Assembly (NCBI GenBank): GCA_003611955.1
Contig: RAZE01000001.1
Coordinates: 1-64,000 of the forward strand
Reading direction: 5' to 3'
Origin: a bacterium 1XD8-76
Lineage (GTDB): Bacteria; Bacillota; Clostridia; Lachnospirales; Lachnospiraceae
DNA length: 64,000 bases
Each line of letters starts with the position of its first letter. Within the stretch, counting starts at the first letter, position 1. Made by a program: the position numbers and the translations under genes. Of the stretch, positions 38,092-45,401 are shown piece after piece. Below the pieces are notes generated by a model, which saw only the letters and a list, made by a program, of their open reading frames with translations, made no database searches and was not told the DNA's origin.

Positions 38092-39308
38092 GTCGCAACA
38101 CTCCCTTCCGGAACAAACGTATGATTCATAAACGTGATAATCTGCTCATTCTCATCCATGACCTCACAATAATATTCAAAGGTTGTATTGACACTTGCAT
38201 GTCCCAACAGGGCAGATATTTTAATCAAAGGAACTTTCTGCTCTACCAATATAGTGGCATACATATGTCTCAGACCATGAACCGTAATGTGGGGCAGGCC
38301 ATTTCTGGAACACAGTTTTGACAAAGCGCTGTTCATAGCGGCAGTTGAATGCGGCAGACCGTTTTCCTGACACGAAATATAATCGTGGTCAAAATATTGT
38401 TCGCCATACTGCTGCTTATTAGATTCTGCCAGAATCCTTCTTCTTTCAATTTCCGCAGCCACAGCCTCTGGTATCCTCAATAGCCTGTAACTATTGTCCG
38501 TCTTTGGCGGTTTCTCTATGACTTCATACGTTTTAATTTTTCTTTCACCCTTTGGAATAACAGGATTGGATGTAATTTGCCGCTGAATATAGATTGTCCT
38601 GTTTTCAGCATCAAAATCTCCGAATTTCAAACCTGAAATTTCACCTTTTCTGAGTCCGCAGAACAACCCAAGCAGAATCTCCAGATACCATCCGCTATTG
38701 TAAGCAGCTTTCAGAAGTTTTTTCACATTTGCTTTGTTTAAAATGATAATTGTTGGCTTTTTTCTCGGATATGATTTCGTTGCAGATATCGGATTCCTTT
38801 TGATATATTCCTGTATTACGGCCTCTTTCATTGCCATGTTCAAGAACTCTCTGGATTTGTTGCCAGCGGAATCGCATGCCTTTGATACAACAGCCAGCAG
38901 GGAATCAAAATATTCCTCATTTGCATATCGCAATTTTATATCCTGCTGCATATTCGGAAGGATCAGGTCGTACAGTACATAAGCACATACCATGCGGGTT
39001 GTATTCTCAATCCTCTGTGAAAATATATCCTCAAACCAATAAAGCAAATAATCTTTCAAATCAACATCTGCATTAGGTTTTGCCGACATCTGATAAGTTC
39101 TGGAAGCTTTCTTAAACTCTTCCTCGTATTTGTAATAGCTTGCTTCCGCTTCTGCCTCACTCTGAAAGCCTCCACGTTTGCTGTACTTTACAGAACCATC
39201 TGGCTGCAGCAGCTTAACTCTATGAAACCAGGATGTTTCTTCATAAAAGACAACTCCCTTTTTCTTTGCTGGCTGTTTCATTAAATCACCTCTCTTATAA
39301 ATCACCAT
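38085..39308 (-). CDS. Tyrosine recombinase/integrase (second of a tandem pair)
   Basis: The 407-residue protein has an N-terminal arm-binding segment (FYEETSWFHRVKL), a core-binding domain and an intact catalytic domain: GLRKGEISGLKF (Arg), HGLRHMY (HxxR), LLGHASVNTTFEYY (His and Tyr). It differs strongly in sequence from its downstream partner, so this is not a recent duplication. It overlaps the excisionase gene by 14 nt. Two different active recombinases in one operon with a small helix-turn-helix protein recall multi-recombinase units such as Tn554 tnpABC. Single integrases are usual in Tn916-like elements. Confidence 0.9.
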   Translation of the reverse strand: MVIYKRGDLMKQPAKKKGVVFYEETSWFHRVKLLQPDGSVKYSKRGGFQSEAEAEASYYKYEEEFKKASRTYQMSAKPNADVDLKDYLLYWFEDIFSQRIENTTRMVCAYVLYDLILPNMQQDIKLRYANEEYFDSLLAVVSKACDSAGNKSREFLNMAMKEAVIQEYIKRNPISATKSYPRKKPTIIILNKANVKKLLKAAYNSGWYLEILLGLFCGLRKGEISGLKFGDFDAENRTIYIQRQITSNPVIPKGERKIKTYEVIEKPPKTDNSYRLLRIPEAVAAEIERRRILAESNKQQYGEQYFDHDYISCQENGLPHSTAAMNSALSKLCSRNGLPHITVHGLRHMYATILVEQKVPLIKISALLGHASVNTTFEYYCEVMDENEQIITFMNHTFVPEGSVATC

Positions 39309-39510
39309 TCAGCCATTCATCAAATCCTTTCTTTGGCACTCTAAAAAGCTTACCAATTTTAAGAACTCTGAACGGCGGGTTTTTCTGCTTATACACATCT
39401 TCAAGGAAGGTATAGGCTTTACTCTTTCCTATTCCAAGCATGCGCTGAATATCGCCTGCCAGGTATACCTGCTGATCAACTGCCGCTTCATTATATATAT
39501 CTGCTGCCAT
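39295..39510 (-). CDS. Excisionase-like winged-helix protein
   Basis: The 71-residue protein contains a MerR/excisionase-type helix-turn-helix (YLAGDIQRMLGIGKSKAYTF) followed by a basic wing (FRVLKIGKLFRVPKKGFDEWL). GAGAGG lies just upstream. It is the first gene of the xis-int-int operon. Such proteins bend DNA to direct excision and may repress their own promoter. Confidence 0.82.
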   Translation of the reverse strand: MAADIYNEAAVDQQVYLAGDIQRMLGIGKSKAYTFLEDVYKQKNPPFRVLKIGKLFRVPKKGFDEWLNGDL

Positions 39511-39577
39511 TCTCTATATCCTCTCTTTCCCTGTTTTTAGTATCTTTCGCTATCATAAAACGATTTTTGCAGCCGAA

Positions 39578-39595
39578 GTGGCATCAGTCTGGCAT
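39578..39595. promoter_or_regulatory. Pair of TGGCAT repeats 11 bp apart upstream of the excisionase gene
   Basis: GTGGCAT (39578) and CTGGCAT (39589) are spaced 11 bp start to start, in the probable promoter region of the xis-int-int operon. They resemble the TTGGCAC repeats near 40 kb and 54.5 kb. Confidence 0.4.
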
Positions 39596-39972
39596 TTGAT
39601 ATAAAGTATCTTCATATATCTTATACGAATTGAACATCCTGTTTTTCAACTGCAATTAGCATATCTTTTTCTACTTATAATTTAAGAGGTGTAATTTATG
39701 CACACTCAATCAGGTCATTTCCTGCGCCAATTCTTTTGCCGCGTATTTCAGGTATTGCTATGCAATCTTTAATCAGAGGGCGTGCTCACGCATGGTCATC
39801 GCACACTATCCGTCTATACCTGTATAACTCCTGAATGGTGCTGTAAGATTGTCAAGGTGCAAAGGGTCTTCCACATTTTGGATGTAACCCATATGCTATA
39901 TAAATAGAGGACACTATCCCGTTTTTCTGCAAATATTCAAAAATAATTTTTTCATTTTTACACCATAAAATC

Positions 39973-40033
39973 CTGGCACGAAATTGGCACAATTCCGCAC
40001 AAAATTGGCACGGTTCTGCTCTTTCCCCGTAAA
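39973..40033 (+). promoter_or_regulatory. Four helically phased TTGGCAC-like repeats and conserved leader of the transfer operon
   Basis: CTGGCAC (39973), TTGGCAC (39984), TCCGCAC (39994) and TTGGCAC (40005) start 11, 10 and 11 bp apart. The last begins a 30-bp block (40004-40033) repeated exactly at 54509-54538. A TACACT element follows at 40045-40050. Phased repeats before a promoter suggest cooperative binding of a regulator. Confidence 0.55.
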
Positions 40034-40094
40034 TAGGGATATGCTACACTAAATATGCTTAAAACTGTATCCAGAAGCAATCCGGGCTGGCATG

Positions 40095-40121
40095 GCACCT
40101 TTCCAAAGAGGTGCTTTTTTT
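40095..40121 (+). terminator. Leader terminator/attenuator 1 of the transfer operon
   Basis: GCACCT and AGGTGC form a stem with an 8-nt loop followed by seven T. It lies between the candidate promoter and the first transfer gene, so it would end transcription early unless bypassed. Confidence 0.7.
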
Positions 40122-40175
40122 GCGCCTCTGACCGCAGAGCCGACTTTTCCCTGCCTCCCGTCCGGAAGAAAGAAG

Positions 40176-40205
40176 ACCATGCCCGTTACCGTGGCATGGT
40201 TTTTC
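40176..40205 (+). terminator. Leader terminator/attenuator 2 of the transfer operon
   Basis: ACCATGCC and GGCATGGT form an eight-pair stem with a 9-nt loop and a TTTTTC tail, about 40 nt before the first transfer gene. It is a second terminator in the same leader. Confidence 0.7.
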
Positions 40206-40242
40206 TTTCACAACCAAATCTTATTTAAAGGAGGTCCACAAA

Positions 40243-40635
40243 TTGAGACTGAAAAACAAACTGCAGACACCTGCCCCGGCAGGCAAAAAGCCCAAAGCCA
40301 GGTTCTCCCCTGCGAAGGCCGCCTACTATGTATTCCTGAGTTTTATGATGTTCCTGATGGCCACGCAGCCGGTCTATGCCTCGGATGTATGGACGAAGGC
40401 CACGGAGATCATGAAGGACGTCTACAACCAGATCGTGCTCATCTCCACCGTGGCCGCCATCGTCACCGCTTCGGTGGCCCTTTTGATGATGAACTTCTCC
40501 CGCTCCGGCCGCACGGTGGACGAGAGCCGCGCATGGCTGAAGCGCATCTGCATCACCTGGGCGATCTTAAACGGCCTGGGGTTCATCATGGCCTACATCA
40601 CCCCGTTCTTTGCGGATGGCAAGTGGAATGGCTGA
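40243..40635 (+). CDS. TrbC/VirB2-like conjugation pilin-type protein
   Basis: The 130-residue protein starts at TTG (40243) with AAGGAGG 8 nt upstream. A basic N-terminus (about 1-28) precedes a hydrophobic signal/anchor segment ending QPVYASD near residue 48. Two membrane helices follow (about 63-85 and 102-122). Size, topology and position just before a VirB6-like gene fit the pilin-like first gene of the type IV transfer module in Lachnospiraceae conjugative elements. No other catalytic features are seen. Confidence 0.65.
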   Translation: MRLKNKLQTPAPAGKKPKARFSPAKAAYYVFLSFMMFLMATQPVYASDVWTKATEIMKDVYNQIVLISTVAAIVTASVALLMMNFSRSGRTVDESRAWLKRICITWAILNGLGFIMAYITPFFADGKWNG

Positions 40636-40658
40636 CCGCCGGAAAGCAGTGAGCATTT

Positions 40659-41369
40659 ATGGGTATTTTAGACGGCATTGTGGAATGGATCGCCGAACAG
40701 GTGATGAACGGCCTTGACCTTGTGACCACCTCGGTCCTGGGGGCGCTTGGCTGTGACATGGCCGTATTCCTCCGCTACTTCCCCGCCGCCGAGACCATGT
40801 ATAAGGTCTTTGTGGCGCTGGCTATCGGCATCATCCTCTTAAACTGGGTATGGCAGCTGTTCAAGAACTTCGGTTTAGGTATCGGCATTGAGGCAGAGGA
40901 CCCGGTGCGCCTGAGCATCCGCTCCGTCCTCTTCAGCCTGCTGGCCTATTTCTCGGACGGGATCGTGGATACCGTCTTAAAGATTGGCGGAACCCCGTAC
41001 CACTGGATCATGGATTCCGACCTGCCTGCTTTAAGTTTCGCGGACTTTAATTCGGTGATGTTAGCCATCATCGGCGTCTGCGTGGGCGGTGCGGTGGCAC
41101 TGATCACGCTGATCATCGTTCTGATCCTGGCATGGAACTACCTGAAACTCCTTTTTGAAGCGGCAGAGCGGTATGTCCTCTTAGGGGTTCTGGTCTACAC
41201 GGCTCCCGTGGCCTTTTCCATGGGGGCATCCCAGTCCACCTCTAACATTTTTAAGTCCTGGTGCCGGATGTTCGGCGGGCAGGTGTTCCTCCTGCTCATG
41301 AACGCCTGGTGCCTGCGGCTGTTCACAAGCATGGTCGGGGCGTTCATCGCAAACCCGCTCTCACTATGA
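40659..41369 (+). CDS. TrbL/VirB6-like conjugative transfer membrane protein
   Basis: The 236-residue protein has five or six membrane helices. The characteristic central segment AAERYVLLGVLVYTAPVAF is followed by an SKxW-type loop (IFKSWCRMFGGQVF). This is the inner-membrane channel component of Gram-positive type IV secretion. It follows the pilin-like gene by 23 nt and precedes the deletion-damaged pair at 41.4-42.0 kb. It appears intact. Confidence 0.75.
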   Translation: MGILDGIVEWIAEQVMNGLDLVTTSVLGALGCDMAVFLRYFPAAETMYKVFVALAIGIILLNWVWQLFKNFGLGIGIEAEDPVRLSIRSVLFSLLAYFSDGIVDTVLKIGGTPYHWIMDSDLPALSFADFNSVMLAIIGVCVGGAVALITLIIVLILAWNYLKLLFEAAERYVLLGVLVYTAPVAFSMGASQSTSNIFKSWCRMFGGQVFLLLMNAWCLRLFTSMVGAFIANPLSL

Positions 41370-41396
41370 AAAATCAAGAAAGGAATGGCGATAACC

Positions 41397-41681
41397 ATGA
41401 AAAAATATAAAAAGGTACTTACTGCGGCCTTTCTGATGGCACTCCTTTTCTGCCTGTCCAGCCAGACGGCTTTTGCCTTTTCGGAGGGCGATGCCCAGGC
41501 CCAGGTGGATGCGGCAGGGCGGGAGGCGGTATCGGGCAACGTCCTGGTCTGGTTCCTGTGCGCCATTGCGTTTTTAAAGGTATCCCAGAAGATCGACTCC
41601 TTCATGTCCAGCTTAGGAGTAAACGTAGGGCATATGAAAACGGCTACTGGTGCAAGGGCAGCGGTTCCTACCACGCGCTGA
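41397..41681 (+). CDS. N-terminal fragment of a conjugative-element membrane protein, truncated by deletion
   Basis: The product has an N-terminal signal segment (MKKYKKVLTAAFLMALLF, ending near QTAFA) and one further hydrophobic helix (VLVWFLCAIAFLKVS). It then reaches SSLGVNVGH, where family members continue with a glycine-rich region. Here the frame instead runs 15 residues into foreign sequence and stops. The junction near 41632 joins it to the C39-peptidase fragment in another frame. An in-frame ATG lies at 41385, but 41397 has better spacing from AGGA. Confidence 0.6.
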   Translation: MKKYKKVLTAAFLMALLFCLSSQTAFAFSEGDAQAQVDAAGREAVSGNVLVWFLCAIAFLKVSQKIDSFMSSLGVNVGHMKTATGARAAVPTTR

Positions 41682-41974
41682 TACCGGGCGCCGCGGAAAA
41701 CTGGGGGCTTGCCGTTTCCGGCTGCTCCCCCTCAGAGCCCCAGCGGATACTGGACGCCCTGGCAGACGTGAAGCTGGTGGTGGCCATCATGTCAAAAGGG
41801 CATTTCACAAGCGGAGGCCACTTTATCGTGCTGCGGGGCGTGAAGGACGGGAAGATCCTGGTGGCGGACCCCGCCAGCTATAAACGGAGCGGACAGCCCT
41901 GGGACCTTTCCATCATACTGAACGAAGCCAGCAGACGTGCAGGCGCAGGCGGCCCATTCTGGATCATCGGCTGA
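41636..41974 (+). pseudogene. C-terminal fragment of a C39-like papain-fold peptidase
   Basis: The open frame resumes at the deletion junction with ENGYWCKGSGSYHALIPG. It carries the histidine segment KGHFTSGGHFIVLRGV and ILVADPASY, and ends GGPFWIIG. These are the C-terminal His and Asp/Asn regions of C39-type peptidases found in conjugative elements, which help cross the peptidoglycan. The N-terminal half with the catalytic cysteine is missing and no start codon or ribosome site is present. Confidence 0.7.
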
Positions 41975-42076
41975 ACCGCCCTGCCGCAGTCCGGCCATGA
42001 ACCCTGTTTACAGACGTTCCGCTCTGATCCCGCCCATGGCCGGAACTGACACACTGCGAAAGAGAGGTACTACCAT

Positions 42077-44764
42077 ATGAACAATCAAAATGACCACGAT
42101 ACCTATATCATCCCGCCGAATTTTGTGGACACAGGCACGTTTTTCGGCGGCATGTTCCGGGCAAGGAATGTGATCGAGGCCGGCATCCTGGCTGTCGCGA
42201 CCGGGCTGCCGGTGTTTTTATTCCTGCCCTTTGGTCTGACCGCACGGATCATCGTGCTGTGCCTGACTACCCTACCCCTTGTCCTGTTTGCCCTGATCGG
42301 CATATCGGGGGAAAGCCTGTCGTCCTTCCTGGTCATCTTCTTAAAATACATGAAGAACCGCCGTATCGTGGGCGGCGGTGAAAGCCAGGAAACAGTGCGG
42401 ACGGCCGCATCTGCGAAAAAGGTCAGGAAAAGCGGCAAAAAGAAAAATCCTGTTTGCAGCGAAAACACAGCCTCTGCTGGCACCAGACAGGAGATAAAAA
42501 CTGACAGAAGTAACCATAAATCTGTCAAAAATGAAAAAATCGGCGGCATATCCGGCTGGCGGCGCAGAGGGGAGGAGGATTTCCCCGCAGAGTTCGACCA
42601 GATAAAAGGCTATGAGATCCGCCAGAAGCTCCGCCCCAGCCAGACACAGAAAAAACAGCAGGACGGAATGCAGCGAAAGAAATCTGCAGGTGGAAGGAAA
42701 CGGGGTCCACAGCAGGATTCCAGAAAAAAGGCCGCTGGAAGATCAGCAGGACCGGACCACAGAAACAGCCGGCAGAAAAAGGGCCGCTCCCCCAGAAAGC
42801 CGCTCCGTACACCGGAACCGCAGTTTACCCATTTGAACCCGGTGGCGGACTACCTGCCCATCCGTAAGATAGAAAACGGCATTATCTACACGAAGGACCA
42901 CCGGTATGTGAAGGTGGTGGAGGTGATCCCCATCAACTTCCTGCTCCGCAGCGCCAGGGAACAGAGGGGCATCATCTATTCCTTTGTTTCCTATTTAAAG
43001 ATAAGCCCCGTAAAGCTCCAGTTCAAGGTGCTGACCCGCCGTGCGGATATCGGGCGCCACATGGACACGGTGCGCCGGGAGATGGCCCAGGAGACCAACG
43101 AACAATGCCGACTCATGCAGGAGGATTACCTGCAGTTCATCCATCAGATCTGTTCCCGCGAGGCTGTCACGCGCCGTTTCTTTCTGGTCTTTGAATACGA
43201 GCCCTGGAATGGCGCAAGACGCACGGACGAGGAAGGGGAGGCCATCGGCTCCCTGCAGTCCGCCGTCCACACGGCCTCTAATTACCTGCGTCAGTGCGGG
43301 AATGAAGTGGTGCTGCCGGACAACGAGGACGAGTTCACCATAGATGTGCTCTATAACCTCCTGTGCCGGAATGAGAGCGCCGCAAATCCCCTCCCCGTCC
43401 GGGCAAAAGAAGTGGTGGCACAGTACCTGGCAGACGGAAGGGAATCTGACATTGACCATATCCCTGCCGGGGAATTTATTGCGCCCAGAAGCATTGACTT
43501 TACCCACGGGCGGTACATCTGCATTGACGGGCTTTATTACGCCTACCTGCTGATCCCCTCGGACGGCTATAAGACCCATGTGCCGGCCGGCTGGCTCAGC
43601 CTGATGGTCAATGCCGGTGACGGGATCGACCTGGACATGTTCCTCTCCCGACAGCCCAAGGAGCGCATCATCCAGAAGGTGGGCCAGCAGCTGCGCATCA
43701 ACCGCTCCCGGATCCCCATTTTCATCATTGCCCCGTTAAAGGGGCATGAGTTCCACCGGGCCTGTGCCAATGTGGGCGGCGAGTTCATCCAGGTCTCCCC
43801 GGCAAGCCCCCACTGTATCAACGTGATGGAGATCCGGCAGGTGGACCGCACCGTGAACGAACTGCTGGACGGCCCCGGCATCCAGTTGTCAGAACTGGCA
43901 GAGAAGATCCAGCGGCTCCATATCTTTTTCAGCCTGCTGATCCCGGACATGAACCATGAAGAGCGCCAGCTTCTGGACGAGGCCCTGATCCACACCTACA
44001 ACAAGAAAGGCATCACCCATGACAACGCATCCCTGGCAGACCCCAAAGACCCGGCACGATACCGGGAGATGCCGGTACTGGGCGACCTTTATGGAATACT
44101 GAAGAAATCGGCTGCCACAAAACGGCTGGCAAATATCCTGAACCGCCTGGTGAACGGCTCCGCCAGCACCTTCAACCAGCAGACCAACGTGTCCCTGGAC
44201 AACCGATATACCGTTCTGGATATCTCTTCCCTGACCGGGGATCTGCTGACCGTGGGGATGTTCGTAGCGCTGGATTTTGTCTGGGACCGGGCCAAGGAGG
44301 ACCGTACCGAGGAAAAGACCATCTTCATTGACGAATGCTGGCAGCTCTTATCCGGAGCCGGCGCCACAGGCACACGCCTTGCCGGCGACTTTGTACTGGA
44401 GATCTTCAAGACCATCCGAGGGTACGGGGGTTCCGCCGTCTGTGCCAGCCAGGACCTGAATGACTTCTTTAACCTGGATGAAGGACGGTTTGGGAAAGGC
44501 ATCATCAACAACTCCAAGACCAAGATCATCCTGAACCTGGAGGATGACGAGGCCATGCGCGTGCAGAGCGCCCTCCACCTCTCCGATGCGGAGATCATGG
44601 AGGTCACCCACTTTGAACGGGGCAACGGCCTGATCAGCACCAACAACAATAACATCATGGTGGCGTTCAAGGCAAGCCCCCTGGAGAAAGACCTGATCAC
44701 CACGGACAGAAGGGAACTGAAAGACATCGTGGAACGGATGCGGCGGCAGAATGAAGCCGGATAA
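42077..44764 (+). CDS. PrgI-VirB4 fusion ATPase lacking the Walker A loop
   Basis: The 895-residue protein begins with a PrgI-like domain (two membrane helices, about 30-95). A basic, low-complexity linker follows (about 105-250), then the VirB4 N-terminal domain and ATPase core. Walker B is intact (KTIFIDECWQLL near 747-758), as are RGYGGSAVCASQDLNDFF and the C-terminal motifs. No GxxxxGK[ST] loop exists anywhere. Around residue 544 the text passes from GQQLRINRSR straight to IPIFIIAPLKGHEF. In family members a stretch of very roughly 150-200 residues with the P-loop lies between these segments. The frame is preserved. The enzyme is probably inactive. Confidence 0.85.
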   Translation: MNNQNDHDTYIIPPNFVDTGTFFGGMFRARNVIEAGILAVATGLPVFLFLPFGLTARIIVLCLTTLPLVLFALIGISGESLSSFLVIFLKYMKNRRIVGGGESQETVRTAASAKKVRKSGKKKNPVCSENTASAGTRQEIKTDRSNHKSVKNEKIGGISGWRRRGEEDFPAEFDQIKGYEIRQKLRPSQTQKKQQDGMQRKKSAGGRKRGPQQDSRKKAAGRSAGPDHRNSRQKKGRSPRKPLRTPEPQFTHLNPVADYLPIRKIENGIIYTKDHRYVKVVEVIPINFLLRSAREQRGIIYSFVSYLKISPVKLQFKVLTRRADIGRHMDTVRREMAQETNEQCRLMQEDYLQFIHQICSREAVTRRFFLVFEYEPWNGARRTDEEGEAIGSLQSAVHTASNYLRQCGNEVVLPDNEDEFTIDVLYNLLCRNESAANPLPVRAKEVVAQYLADGRESDIDHIPAGEFIAPRSIDFTHGRYICIDGLYYAYLLIPSDGYKTHVPAGWLSLMVNAGDGIDLDMFLSRQPKERIIQKVGQQLRINRSRIPIFIIAPLKGHEFHRACANVGGEFIQVSPASPHCINVMEIRQVDRTVNELLDGPGIQLSELAEKIQRLHIFFSLLIPDMNHEERQLLDEALIHTYNKKGITHDNASLADPKDPARYREMPVLGDLYGILKKSAATKRLANILNRLVNGSASTFNQQTNVSLDNRYTVLDISSLTGDLLTVGMFVALDFVWDRAKEDRTEEKTIFIDECWQLLSGAGATGTRLAGDFVLEIFKTIRGYGGSAVCASQDLNDFFNLDEGRFGKGIINNSKTKIILNLEDDEAMRVQSALHLSDAEIMEVTHFERGNGLISTNNNNIMVAFKASPLEKDLITTDRRELKDIVERMRRQNEAG

Positions 44765-44879
44765 CAAAAAGGATTACGCACCGTATACGCATGATTTACG
44801 CAATCCCTTTTTCCATACGTCCGTTATACGCACAGATTACGCATTTACAAAAAGACAGAAAGGAAGGTGGTGCCAGTGA
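44752..44879 (+). CDS. Possible 42-residue small ORF overlapping virB4 end and next start
   Basis: ATG at 44752 lies inside the end of virB4 and the frame stops at a TGA overlapping the GTG of the next gene. The product would be MKPDNKKDYAPYTHDL-type, polar and basic. There is no strong ribosome site. The same DNA holds 11-bp-phased repeats, so it may be non-coding. Confidence 0.25.
44773..44843. repeat. Five WTACGCA iteron-like repeats, mostly 11 bp apart
   Basis: ATTACGCA (44773), TATACGCA (44784), TTTACGCA (44795), TATACGCA (44825) and ATTACGCA (44836) share WTACGCA. Starts are 11, 11, 30 and 11 bp apart, so they sit nearly on one helix face. They fill the gap between virB4 and the next gene. 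Confidence 0.65.
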
Positions 44880-45370
44880 AGACCAGGGCAGAGTTATACG
44901 GCCATGAAGCCACGGAACTGCTCCGGATCATATCCATGTATCCGGGACTTTCAGAAAAACAGTTATGCCGGTTCTACTCTGGCCGGGAGGCTGTCACCAG
45001 GAACCTGCTCTCCCACCTGTGCAGACAGGGGCGTACCCGGCAGGCAGACACCGGGGGATATTTCCCCTATGGGAACGGTAAAGCAGAAACAGATCCCGGT
45101 ATGGTGCGGGCGGTATGGGTACTGCTTGATTTTATCGACAGGGCGGAATACCACTCGTCCAGTGAGTTCCCCGTAAAGATTGCCTTTTTCTCTAAAGGTG
45201 AACTGTATGAGATCGTCCATGCCGCTGCCGGACAGGAGGCGCTTGTCACCCATCCGGGTCAAAAAACTCTGCCCCTTCCGGCACACCTGCCGGGATTGTA
45301 TCTGCGGACAAAGATTCCATCATGTCCTGAAACGAAACTGCTATGGAACGGTCCATTTTGGAGACTGTGA
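44876..45370 (+). CDS. Conjugative-element accessory protein, DUF5697-like
   Basis: The GTG at 44876, 8 nt after GGAAGG, is preferred over upstream GTGs and gives 164 residues. The N-terminal 100 residues look like a winged-helix fold (EATELLRIISMYPGLSEKQL, then LLSHLCRQGRTRQ). This fits DUF5697-type proteins of Lachnospiraceae elements. From about residue 128 (THPGQKTLPLPAHLPG) composition changes to proline-rich, and another frame stays open to 45380, so a frameshift near 45255 is possible. Function unknown. Confidence 0.55.
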   Translation: MKTRAELYGHEATELLRIISMYPGLSEKQLCRFYSGREAVTRNLLSHLCRQGRTRQADTGGYFPYGNGKAETDPGMVRAVWVLLDFIDRAEYHSSSEFPVKIAFFSKGELYEIVHAAAGQEALVTHPGQKTLPLPAHLPGLYLRTKIPSCPETKLLWNGPFWRL

Positions 45371-45401
45371 AATAGAATAACAACACTATGGAGGTAAACA
45401 C

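Larger units (their letters stand above)
39511..40242. other. Long non-coding control region between the recombination and transfer modules
   Basis: No convincing gene is seen in this 732-bp stretch. It holds TGGCAT repeats upstream of the excisionase gene, TTGGCAC repeats followed by a 30-bp sequence found again at 54509, and two hairpin terminators before the first transfer gene. The long open frame from 40092 on the plus strand is a shadow of the real gene at 40243. Confidence 0.6.

Noticed and set aside
40004-40020. Sigma-54 promoter (TGGCAC...TGCT)
   Set aside because: The GG and GC elements are one base too close for a -24/-12 promoter, and neighbouring TTGGCAC copies without a -12 partner fit repeats better.
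39973-40033. CRISPR-like array
   Set aside because: Repeats are only 7 bp with 3-4 bp gaps. No spacers of 30-40 bp and no cas genes are present.
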